DNA from: Saposhnikovia divaricata
Lineage: Eukaryota > Streptophyta > Magnoliopsida > Apiales > Apiaceae
Direction: 5' to 3'
Length of the DNA: 64,000 nt
NCBI GenBank assembly: GCA_036435485.1
Contig: CM071596.1
Location: 58,019,001-58,083,000 of the forward strand
Position 1 is the first letter of the stretch. Each line of letters begins with the position of its first letter. The notes beneath the pieces are model-generated. The model was not told the origin of the DNA, made no database searches, and worked only from the letters and a program-made list of their open reading frames with translations. Positions 22,740 to 32,137 of this stretch are shown in pieces. Position numbers and translations under genes: made by a program.

Positions 22740-23230
22740 TCTGCTATTAGGCAACACCGATCAAACGATAGTCGGGTAAAAAAGTGTTGCCCGAATTCAG
22801 GAGACAACAGTTATTTTTAATCCTCGAAAAAGCATTGACGCACCCATAATTCTTACAACGGTTTAAAAACCATTGTCTAGTAAATTGATGCAGACAACGG
22901 TATTTTGAAAGTGCTGTTGCGCACACTTGACCAATAAACAACTGTTTTAAGAAGTATTATGTGAATAAACCTAAGCCAATGTTTCCAAAAACCGTTGTTA
23001 CAATGAGACAACTATTTTATTAGCCGTATTGTGTGAATAATCCTGAGAAAATAGTGCAGCAAACCTTTGTTGTAACGAGACAAGTGTTTTTGAATTCTGT
23101 TGTTTAAGTCTGGGTGAAACAACAATTTTACCATAGTGTTGTCTGACCCTAAGCTAACAGACAACTGTTTCTGCTGTATTGTATGTTTGTTTTCCAAAAA
23201 AGCATTTTACTGTCAAAATCATTGTCTAAT
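22740..23230. repeat. CACTA-2 left subterminal repeat region
   Basis: Irregular repeats of short words such as GACAAC, AAACCGTTGTT and ACCATTGTCT occur on both strands; similar words recur at 27770-28575. They are probably binding sites for the element's own protein. Confidence 0.7.
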
Positions 23231-23420
23231 TTACAGTGCAACAAAAAAATTCCAACTAACAACTTGCCATATAACAGAGGCATCAGGTAGCCAACAAAGC
23301 AAACCAATATAACATAGGCCATTTAGCCAACAAACCAAACATGAAGAAGCTTAACAGAAACAAACAAACCAACTATCAAGAATCATAGTTACAAATTCAA
23401 AGAACACAAATTAAATTACA

Positions 23421-23775
23421 TCATGATATTTTTATTAGTTCATCTACGTCATCTCGAATGTAACTTGCCACATCCTCCTCATCAACATCCGGAAAATTGG
23501 GTAAAAAAAAGTCATTCTCAAGTTCCACTTCTACGGATCCCTCATTTTCATCCCCATTGTCTTCGTAATACTTTTTATCGGGTAATTTCAACACAACGGA
23601 CCATAATTTATCAAGAGGATCGTCGATGTAACAAACTTTCTTAACATATTTTGCTAACACAAATGGATCATTCAAAAACCCCAACCTATTCAAATTAACC
23701 AATGTGTAGCCCAAGTCATCGACCTTAATCCCTTTGTTCATATCTACCCACTTACAAGAGAAAAGGGGGATCTAT
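23421..23775 (-). pseudogene. CACTA transposase C-terminal fragment (DUF4216-like)
   Basis: The - strand reads SCKWVDMNKGIKVDDLGYTL, NLNRLGFLNDPFVLA, then VCYIDDPLDKLWSVVLKLP and an acidic tail ending in ELIKIS. This is the DUF4216 region found at the C-terminus of plant CACTA TNP2-type transposases. About 115 residues are present and the catalytic upstream part is missing. Confidence 0.78.
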
Positions 23776-24554
23776 GGGTGGTTTAAAATACAATATTATT
23801 ACATGTCTTTTATTTGCTGCTACAATTCCTCCTTGGATCGCCTCCTTGCTTGCTTGTCTTCATGTACATTATATAAACAAAACAACTATACTAATGTACT
23901 TACAAGGAAAACTCGAGTTACATTCGAGATTTAATCATTACAAGGAATAACGACATGCAAGTCGTATTTAGAAACCAAACCATAAATAAAAACCTCTATC
24001 CTATGGGTCTCAAGACCATAACCATCCACTATGCTCAAGTAACAAGTAAAGAACATGTCATATTATCTAATCATATTGAACCATATCATATTTCAGATGA
24101 TCCAATCAAAGAAATCATATAACGCAAAAATCAGAAAATTAGAATCAAATTCTGAAAATAATAAACCGCCATTTTCAGGTAATAAATGGCATCAAATGCC
24201 TTACAGACGAGTTGATGATAGTTTTACTATCAGTTTTGTTCAGACGCTCGTTTCCAGTCAGAAAACACATATCGTTTGCGAAAATCGGACACTGGACACA
24301 TATTTCACCAAATCTGCGCAGCGTATACAGAAATTGTATCGTATACAATCCCCATATCAAGAACGAACATAAATCATACATATATCAGTATATATACAGA
24401 TTATATAATCATCATATGATCATCTCAATCATCATTAACATATAGTTTATACATATATATCAAAATCAACGCATCATACATGACAATCATCAAACATGCT
24501 CGTATATATATCAAAACTATAACATATAACCGAATTAAAACATTTTTGCAAGTA

Positions 24555-24566
24555 GCTCTGATGCCA
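24555..24566 (-). other. Primer-binding-site-like sequence
   Basis: On the - strand TGGCATCAGAGC directly follows the LTR end at 24568. It matches the tRNA-Met primer site of plant copia elements (TGGTATCAGAGC) with one change. Confidence 0.65.
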
Positions 24567-24567
24567 T

Positions 24568-25499
24568 TGAAGGGTTTCATGCACATAAACGCAGTGGAAT
24601 TAAATGCAAAAGAATTAAAAAATGAAACCCTACCGTAGGATCCATGCAAAAACAAAAGATTTAATTTGGAGATTTCAATCACCACGTAGCCCGCTCTTGC
24701 GATCTACGCTCTACGGTATCCGCATGAATGCTTGTCTCGAAGGATTGATGTGTACTAGCACCCGAAAACTGCTTCTCTCTCTATCCTCTTTCTTTCTCTC
24801 AAGAATGGCTAGGGTTTTATATAACTTCATCTTATAAAATCAGCCATAAAGGGATATATACAGAGAGAAGAAAATTAGTTTTCTAATTATAATCCAATTA
24901 TAATTAATTCTAATCTGAAATTCCAATTTATTATTTAATTAAGTCGCACTTAATTAATTAATAACTAATTTCAGAATTAGTTTAAGTAATTTCGTATTTC
25001 TATTTATTTAATTAATTAAGTCATACTTAATTAATATTATAAATAGAATAAATTACTTAATTAATTTAAATTCATAATTTAAATTATTTCTCCTTCAAGC
25101 GTTCTTTGTGTGTGACCCTTTAGGTTATTATTACGTTGGTAACAATTTTAATATCTAATTAAAATTGTAAACAATGAGCGGCATCTAGTAATACATCATT
25201 GCTACCCAAGTAATAATAATTAAATCGGTGATCGATTAAGCCTTTCGTGAATAATGTTCCATGTAATATAATCCCTTTAACCATGATATTATAGATTAAA
25301 CTCGAGGCATGTAATGTGTCATCCTCTTCATAATTTAATCTTAATTTTCTTGATCGATGAGTAGACTATTAAATCAAATCAATATTTGAGCACGACCGTG
25401 CAATTCATAATCTCACTCAGACAAGAGGCCAATAATATCACTCCTATAACTAGGAGGGTTAAATCTCATCTAGATCATTCATATTTCTCATACGATTCA
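24568..25499 (-). repeat. Retrotransposon LTR (932 bp) with truncated internal region, inside CACTA-2
   Basis: On the - strand it starts TGAATCG at 25499 and ends CCTTCA at 24568, so it has TG/CA ends. The primer site follows. Internal DNA to about 23780 is non-coding and ends near the DUF4216 fragment, and no second LTR is in the window. It looks like a truncated or non-autonomous copia-type element that landed next to the first ULP1-gene exon. Confidence 0.6.
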
Positions 25500-25503
25500 T
25501 AAA

Positions 25504-27410
25504 GTGTGTAAAGTTCTTCATGGAAAGCACCTCCCAGAGGAGAATGCACGAGTCTCTATTACTCGTGTAATCCAAGGATCTGCTAAAATTCCATTCTCCA
25601 TTGAAAATGAGATCATAACAGTGGGACATGCTCGGGGAACATTTATTGAGTGGCCAAGACACCTAATTCTAGAAGTAAAGACAAGCACTACTCCAGTGAA
25701 AGGAACTCAGAAGGTTAATTTCTATTTTCGTTTACTTAACGGATCAACTTCTCTTACTGGTTTATTTTGTGTTGTGAATTATTTATTTTTTAAATTTCCT
25801 TTTCAGGGAGGCAAGAAAATTTTACAAAAAGAGTTTAAAAAGGTGACAGATATAGTCCAGGAACCAGAGTTTGTGTTGGACATGGGTCCTACTTACCCTC
25901 CGCATTTGAAATGTTTGTGGCTCTGGGCAAAAGATGCCTTGAAGGATGGCCAAACAAGCTCTTTTGAGCTATGTCAAGAAGCTTTTGGATCAACCAAAAG
26001 GCAGGTTCTGTTTTTATCAGATGTTCATGCTTTATGCTCTGGAGGTGAAATATCAGGGACTGTCATTTGCATGTTTATTAAGTAAGTGTCAAAGTTTAAA
26101 ATTTATTCCATGATTGTCAATATTTTTTTAATTTAGTTTAGATTTGTGTCAATGATTGTTTACTTTTTATGTAGTTTATATTTGAGAAAGAACAAGATGT
26201 CAGATATGGTAGCGTTCATAGATCCTGGGATGATAGGCGCTATCGGTTGTGGTACTTCTGGAGTGAGGTCGCGTACCTTATCTTTAAGATTCAAGAATGC
26301 TAAACCAGGACAATTTTTTCTCCTGCCTTATAACTCTGTGTGAGTACTAGTTTTTACATTTTTTGCCACCTATATTATTAATAAGATTTATGCTTTTTTA
26401 ACTTGTGCTCCGTTTATTAATATCCCTCTTCATATAAGTGTTGATTTTTTTTGAAATGTTGAAGCTGAATACTTGCTAGTTTTACTAAGATAAAATTTTA
26501 AGAATTAATCGGGTAATTGTCCAGAGCAGAGTTTACAATATTTCTCCTTATATAGTGCTAACAGACAATTATCCTTTATTTGAGATGAAATTTTGTGGGA
26601 TAATTTAATTAATAATTATGTTAGTTGCAATTTAAGTGATAGAGGTCCTAGTTAATTTAATTAAAGATTAACTCAATGGTTAGCAAGTTATGTATATAGT
26701 GACTACAATCTTGAATGAAATTGTATAAAATAAAGTGTTCTCATTTCTGGTATTCGCGATTTATTAGAAACCATTGGGCGCTAACTGCTGTGAATCCTGA
26801 TTCATAAGTAGTTTACCACATGGACCCATTAAAGCGTCGAATTGCAAATGAAGAATGGGTTGAGGTGATTGATAAGTAAGTACCTCATTAGAACTTCAAT
26901 TAATTTTTATACGCTTTAACAATTAAGGAAAATGTCTAGTAGTTTTATCTATATAATATTTTCGTAGTGCCATCAAACTTTACAAGGACAGTGCCAACAA
27001 GAAGATGCTAAAGAAGAAAATAGCGTGGGAGAATCTGGCAGAAATATATATTTCTTATATTCATTGGTTTCTCTGATTTCCATGAGTTGTGTAGACATAT
27101 AGAATAGTTTGTTTATGTTCTTCAGGGTGTTCCTCTCCAATCTGGGAGCAAGGACTGTGGTTTATTTGTGATGAGCTATATGAAAGATATATGTCTAGAT
27201 ACGGAACTCAATTTTGCAGTAAAGGTAAAAATTGAATTTTTTTAACCCTTGTCGAAGTGCTTGTGTTCTGTGCTGAAGATATTTAAGTTGAACTGTTAAT
27301 GTCCAATTTTTCAGTGGCAAAGAAGGAGCAACCTAGCTTATGGCAGCGATCACCTCAATGATATAAGGGCTGAATGGGCGAAGCATTTTATAAAGAATCA
27401 TGCGCAATAA
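25504..27410 (+). pseudogene. ULP1-like (C48) cysteine protease gene of CACTA-2, spliced, with nonsense codon
   Basis: Seven exons are inferred: up to 25713, 25807-26081, 26175-26339, 26768-26875, 26968-27037, 27126-27224 and 27315-27410. The first encodes a domain seen with plant En/Spm genes (ARVSITRVIQGSAKIPF, then ARGTFIEWPRHLI). The last four form a ULP1/SENP-type protease with all catalytic elements: His in NHWALTAVNP, Asp in YHMDPLKR, Gln and Cys in PLQSGSKDCGLFVMSYM. ULP1 proteases cleave SUMO-like modifiers; the role in transposons is unclear. An in-frame TAA at 26805-26807 lies between His and Asp, and the donor after exon 5 is GA instead of GT. The 5' end is cut near the LTR. Confidence 0.78.
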
Positions 27411-27769
27411 ACTTTGTTGTACAAATAGGTATTTCAGATTGAACATATGTTTGGCAGTTCCAGTGGTAATTTAGCGCACATATTATAACTTTAAGTGAAT
27501 CAGTTTATCTTTTGTGGATATGTTCATCCCGAAATATGGTGACTTTTGTGAATGTCATATTGGATTAGTTTATCTTTTGGTAAAATAGACTTTTGGTTGT
27601 AATGGATTAGTTTGGTTGTGTTGGCCGGTATGGTTGTAATGGATTAGTAGTTGGTTGGTTAATGGTTAATTTTGGTTATGGTAATGAATCCTTTGTTTGG
27701 ATTTTGTTTTGGAATGGTTGTTGATCAAATAGTGTAGCCATGTTTTATTTATAGATAGAAAAACATTGT

Positions 27770-28575
27770 GTAATGTACTTGTAGACAATGCCCAAGCTGC
27801 ACAAAAGCATCATGTGTTATAAACCAAACCATTGTCAAAATAAAGCTCATACAACTGAATGATTAAGAAAACATTGAGAACAAGTTATTCAGGCAACATT
27901 TTGCATAAAATGACCATTGTCTAACAACAGGATTTAAACAGCATAAAATTTTCAAGAGGACATAAACACAACCATTCTCTACTCAGAAGACCATTGTTGA
28001 AATTAAAGCAGAACAACTAGCAATCCAGGAGAAACCGTTGTGAAATAGGTATTCATACAATAGTCTAAAATGAAATTGAAGGAGAAATTGTTGTGAAAAA
28101 AATCTTCATACAATAGTCTAAATTTGAAGGACCATTCTCTAAATTCTTAACACACAATAGAATAAAATATGGGTGGGTTGAATGCAATACACTCAGACAA
28201 CATATATAAAATAAAATAACGTTGTCTACAAACCATAAAAACAACATTTTGTCCACCAGAAAATCGTTGTAACACAAAATTAAAAAAAAAGTTCTTTTTA
28301 ATTGAAAAATGTAGTCTTATTTAACTTACAACAACAGAATTTTAGTAAAAAGGGCTAGTTGTATATGAGGCTTTAGAATTCTTGGTAAACAAGACCGTTG
28401 TTCTTTCTGGTTATTACACAACATCTTCTTAAATAGTGATTGTTGTCGTAGATGAATCACACAACAATTTCTGTACTGTTGTCTGATCTTCATAACAGAC
28501 GGCGTCCCGATAGACAACGAAAAAACTGGTCCTTAGACAACGAGCAAAGTCCGTTGTCTGATTAAGTTTCTGTTG
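27770..28575. repeat. CACTA-2 right subterminal repeat region
   Basis: Non-coding DNA with about 20 short words such as CATTGTCT, CCGTTGT, ACAACG and ACCATTGTC, inverted relative to the left end. Confidence 0.7.
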
Positions 28576-28580
28576 TAGTG

Positions 28581-28909
28581 CATTCATCACATGCTCTCTG
28601 ATGAAGTGATACCTAATGTCTATGCTTGGTGTGCTACATTGGAGAAATTGCAATTGCACTAGTATTATCACAAAAAATTGGAATTTTCTCAATTCTTAAT
28701 CCATAATCAAGTAATTGATTTCCCATTCATTAAATCGGTGCACAACAACTTCCAGCTGCAATGTATTCAGCTTCTATAGTTGAAGTTGAAATTGAATTTT
28801 ACTTTTTGCTTAACGATGAAACTAGCTTGTTTTCTAGGAATTGACATGTTTTCTTGTACTTTTTCTATCCATCTTACAACCTACATAGTCTGCATCTGAA
28901 TAGCCAATT
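28581..28909 (-). pseudogene. Copia-3 RNase H, central part
   Basis: The - strand gives IGYSDADYVGC, the Ser/Lys-rich KSTR region, and near the CACTA border DIRYHFIREHVMNA. It has several frameshifts. It joins 42998 across copia-2 and 22727 across CACTA-2. Confidence 0.82.
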
Positions 28910-29495
28910 TGTTGAGTATTGAATACAGTAAAAGAATACAGAGGGGGGGTGAATGGATTCTTGAATTTTTCTTCGGTCTTGAATCTTTGTAGCAAGATAA
29001 GTGATGAGTGTGTAAGATATGAAGATGCGGATAATTAAACACAAACACAACACAATATCACTTTAATCTAATATTTTATTAGATAAAGATTTTGCTACAA
29101 TCTGTGAATACAAATGATAGTATTCTCAGCTTCGTTTTTCTCAGAGAGATATTTTCTGGATATTTTTGAGAAACTTCAAAACCTTAACAGCTAAGGAAGT
29201 GAGGCTGTATCCTTATAGACATGGATACACCCACTTGCTACAAATGAGGTAGGTAAAACAAAAGCACTTTCCAGTCTGTCTATCTCATTTTAGTAAGAGT
29301 CCAAACGGCTACAGATTTGACTTTGAAAAGCCTGTTTAGATCCACTTCTTCAGCTCCTTGTCCCTTGTCTTATCTCTCCAAGCTTCTTTGTAGGCTTTCC
29401 AGCATGCTTTATAGGACAGAGTCAAATAAAGTGTGCTGGCTTGTTGCAGGTTTCTGACTTGTACAATTCTTCAGTATTTTGTCCTCAAGAATGTA

Positions 29496-29883
29496 TTCGA
29501 GAAGTGACTAAGTGAGTGATTCGAGAACTGGAGTTGACTTGATCGATAACTCTGAGTTCTCGAATAGTGTTATCTTGACATATCGAATCACTTCTCGAAT
29601 AGCTCTTTTCTCTGGGACTCCTTGAGATATCGAATAGAGCATTTTGACATATCGAATCCCTGAGATATCGAACAGAGCATTTTGACATATCGAATCCCTG
29701 AGATATCGAATAGAGCATTTTGACATATCGAATCCCTGAGATATCGAATAGAGCATTTTGACATATCGAATCCCTGAGATATCGAATAGCATATTGAGAG
29801 ATATCGAATAGTGTCTTCTGAGATATCGAATCTCTGACTTCTCGAATGCTAGACTTCTCGAATAGACAAATGTACTTCTCGAA
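29496..29883. promoter_or_regulatory. Copia-2 U3 cluster of TTCnnGAA (heat-shock-element-like) sites
   Basis: Perfect TTCGAGAA/TTCTCGAA sites start at 29496, 29520, 29557, 29592, 29839, 29855 and 29876, all within 390 bp and 83 to 475 bp upstream of the TATAAA on the - strand. TTCnnGAA is two abutting inverted nGAAn units of the heat-shock element. Canonical elements have three or more units; here a third good unit is lacking. About 0.1 such sites would be expected by chance in this length. Binding by heat-shock factors is inference. Confidence 0.6.
29624..29775. repeat. Four tandem copies of a 38-bp unit in copia-2 U3
   Basis: Units start at 29624, 29662, 29700 and 29738, each containing GAGATATCGAATAGAGC and TTTTGACATATCGAATCCCT; one base differs in the second. 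Partial units continue to about 29830. The same array is at 42447 in the other LTR. Confidence 0.95.
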
Positions 29884-30169
29884 TTGGTACTTAGGCAAAT
29901 TCTTCATTTCTTCAAATCCCAACTGTGATTATTTGGCAGTCTTTATCTCCTTGCTTGAGGCATGAACCTTGGAACTTCTTTCAAGCATTATTCTTGACTT
30001 TATAATTACAGTAACACAACTAGAATTTGATGCCTATTACAAGTACAGAACAAATAGAAACTCTACAACTAGAGGTTCCCTCAGTTAAGAGGTCATGTAG
30101 GTAATGCATAGCATTACACATACTTAGGCTTGTTATTAGATGTATTCAGGCATGCCTCTGTGACTAACA

Positions 30170-30182
30170 ATCTCCCCCAAAT
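30170..30182 (-). other. Copia-2 polypurine tract
   Basis: On the - strand TTTGGGGGAGAT directly precedes the 3' LTR start (TGTTAGTC). Confidence 0.9.
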
Positions 30183-30328
30183 TGTGAGTAAGACCCTTAG
30201 TCACAATTTCATGTCTGATAACAAGCCTATCATACATAAAGATAAAACTTGACAGTACAGGTATGAATTTCCATTAGCAATTTGGATAGAACTACAGAGT
30301 GAGTAATCTTACAGCCTATGATGAAGAG

Positions 30329-32137
30329 CTAGCCATTGTCTTTTGATTCCCTTTCCATAGCTTTGGCTTGAAATTCATCATATTCTTTCTCTCTTCTTTC
30401 TTTCTCCTTCCTTGTATTCTCATCCATAGCTTTTATTATTTCTGCCATAGCATCCAATTCTTCAAGCAAAATTGAGTCTTTGAAATCTTCAAGTACTGGT
30501 TCCAGAATATTTGCAGGATAGTGGTTGAGTAGATTCATTCTGATGTTGACTTGATTTCCATTCCTCCTCCTATACTTTACCATGTAGGGGTTGAACTGAA
30601 CTCTACACAAACCCTTTTTCCTCAGCTTTTCTGCTTCACTTTCCAGTCTCTCAATTTCTTTCTCCCTTGCCAGCCATTTCTCAAAACACTCTTTTCTGAC
30701 TTTTTCTTCATGATCTCTCTTCATTTTCACAAAATCAATTAGCTCCAGTTTCCATACTCTCTCCACTTTATCTTCTGAGCTCAACAGTGCAATGATTCTC
30801 TCTATGTCATATAGCTTGCCCCAGTGTTGACATCCTCCTTGTTTGAATTTCTCCTCCCTTCCATCAGAATATTTAATCTCAAGGCAATTATCAACAATGG
30901 CAACATGATAGATTCTTTGAGCTTGCAAAAATTGCAGTTGGTCTACATCATAATCTTCATCTAGTGGTTGGAGTTTTAGGCCTGGATAGATTGTCAGGGT
31001 TTTTGATATGGTTGGCTTTGATTTCCTTGCAGCTTGCTTGAACTTGATTCTTTTTACATGATTACTTGGCAGCAGTATGTGACCTTTGTTTGTAGACCAT
31101 TGTAGTATTCCATTAGCAGTTTGCTTTTTGAAACATACAGATGGTTTCTTGACTTGAATCTTCTTCTCTTCTTGAGGTGGCAAGACAGTTGCAGAAGCCA
31201 TAGATGCAAATTTTGAAAGGTCACCACTGGCAGCATTCACCCTAGACTTAGAGTCTTGTGTTGTGGTGAGGTTACTGTCAGCAATGCCTGAGGCTTGCTG
31301 TCTTCCACTTTTCCTCTCAGAGCCTTTACCTTGATCATCATCATTCTTCCTCTTCTCATTATCCTTCTTCTTCTTCTTGTCTTCATCACCCTTATTACTC
31401 CTGTGATGTCTTCTCCTTCCATCACTTTTATCTTCATCCTTGTCTTGATCTTTGCTTGGGTTGAACTTAGCAGTCTCAGATACAATGCCAGTTGCAATAT
31501 ATGACCTGAGATAAGATATAGCTTCTAATTCTTCTGCTGTTCTTGATCCCTTCTTCTTGATCAGTTTCTCAATGATGGCTATGATGAGATTTTTATTTTG
31601 AGGAGTTAGATGCTTAGGAATGACCAGCTGCTTGATATCTTCAATTCTTGTTCCAGCCTGGTAGATAATAGTTCTAGGATCTGTGAAAACTTCAGGTAGC
31701 CTTGAAGGTTGACCATTCCTCAATTCATCATGAAGACTCTTGTTGTTCTCATTTCCCTTCTCAATTAGTCCAAGGAGCACATTCACTTCTGAGTGCTTTA
31801 GACTCTGTAGAGTATTGATGGTTAAGTGCCATATCTTGTTCTTTCCTACCATCAATATCTCCTTGAGCCATAGATCATTAAGCCTCCTTGGTACTACAGT
31901 GAGACAGTCAATCTGACTCTTCAAACTCTCATGATATAGCAGAGCATCACCAGCCTGTTCTCTAGAGACTTTCAGAAGCTCCAAGAATGCATCATCATGA
32001 TAGACATTTGAGTTTGCAATTTCTTGTAGCTTGGCCTCAGTGACCACCTTCACTTCTACTGGCTTGGCACTCTTAGATATTGAGATTTGAGGCTTGTCAG
32101 ATGGCATACTCCCTGCAACCACTGTGGTTGTAATAGA
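30329..32137 (-). CDS. Copia-2 extra ORF B (about 600 codons, basic and coiled-coil)
   Basis: The frame is contiguous with ORF A: after the UAG at 32140-32138 it continues as SITTTVVAGSMPSDKP. It could be expressed by readthrough or from a downstream start (GTG at 32122 or the ATG at 32107). Residues 1-210 look helical (HDDAFLELLKVSREQAGDA, LTPQNKNLIIAIIEKLIKK). Residues 220-280 are a highly basic, Lys/Arg/Asp-rich linker. A more globular part follows (IYHVAIVDNCLEIKYSDGRE, GKLYDIERIIALLSSEDK). The C-terminus is a long charged coiled coil. No membrane segment, no known domain. The open frame in a young element suggests it is maintained. Function unknown. Confidence 0.8.
   Translation of the reverse strand, partial: SITTTVVAGSMPSDKPQISISKSAKPVEVKVVTEAKLQEIANSNVYHDDAFLELLKVSREQAGDALLYHESLKSQIDCLTVVPRRLNDLWLKEILMVGKNKIWHLTINTLQSLKHSEVNVLLGLIEKGNENNKSLHDELRNGQPSRLPEVFTDPRTIIYQAGTRIEDIKQLVIPKHLTPQNKNLIIAIIEKLIKKKGSRTAEELEAISYLRSYIATGIVSETAKFNPSKDQDKDEDKSDGRRRHHRSNKGDEDKKKKKDNEKRKNDDDQGKGSERKSGRQQASGIADSNLTTTQDSKSRVNAASGDLSKFASMASATVLPPQEEKKIQVKKPSVCFKKQTANGILQWSTNKGHILLPSNHVKRIKFKQAARKSKPTISKTLTIYPGLKLQPLDEDYDVDQLQFLQAQRIYHVAIVDNCLEIKYSDGREEKFKQGGCQHWGKLYDIERIIALLSSEDKVERVWKLELIDFVKMKRDHEEKVRKECFEKWLAREKEIERLESEAEKLRKKGLCRVQFNPYMVKYRRRNGNQVNIRMNLLNHYPANILEPVLEDFKDSILLEELDAMAEIIKAMDENTRKEKERREKEYDEFQAKAMERESKDNG

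Larger units (their letters stand above)
22728..28580. mobile_element. CACTA-2 (En/Spm-type) transposon with ULP1-like gene
   Basis: The element begins CACTACAAGAAAT at 22728 and ends with the inverted CTGTTGTAGTG at 28580. A 3-bp duplication CAT flanks it (22725-22727 and 28581-28583). Subterminal regions at both ends are rich in CAACGG/CCATTGTC/GTTGT words. It carries a DUF4216-like fragment on the - strand and a spliced ULP1-like gene with stops on the + strand. A retrotransposon LTR fragment lies between them. The catalytic transposase core (TNP2-type) was not found, so it is a deletion derivative. Confidence 0.92.
28910..30169 (-). repeat. Copia-2 3' LTR (1260 bp)
   Basis: On the - strand it starts TGTTAGTCACAG at 30169 and ends CTCAACA at 28910. 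A TATAAA at 29413-29408 defines the end of U3. Upstream of it (29496-29883) are seven TTCnnGAA palindromes and a 38-bp tandem repeat. The long open frames seen here are repeats, not genes. Confidence 0.96.

Noticed and set aside
23012..23197. Short open frames in 22740-23230 and 28065-28692
   Set aside because: They fall in CACTA-2 subterminal repeats or overlap the decayed RNase H; no protein-like composition.
25504..27410. Functional host SUMO protease gene
   Set aside because: It lies inside CACTA-2, has a premature stop and a broken donor site, and is fused to an En/Spm-associated domain.
29624..29775. CRISPR-like direct repeats
   Set aside because: Units abut without spacers and lie in a plant LTR; ordinary tandem repeat.
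29485..29922. Open reading frames of 94-145 codons with repeated SICQNALFDISGI-like peptides (also at 42308-42745)
   Set aside because: They are translations of the 38-bp tandem repeat in the copia-2 LTRs; identical in both LTRs and without start or codon features of a gene.
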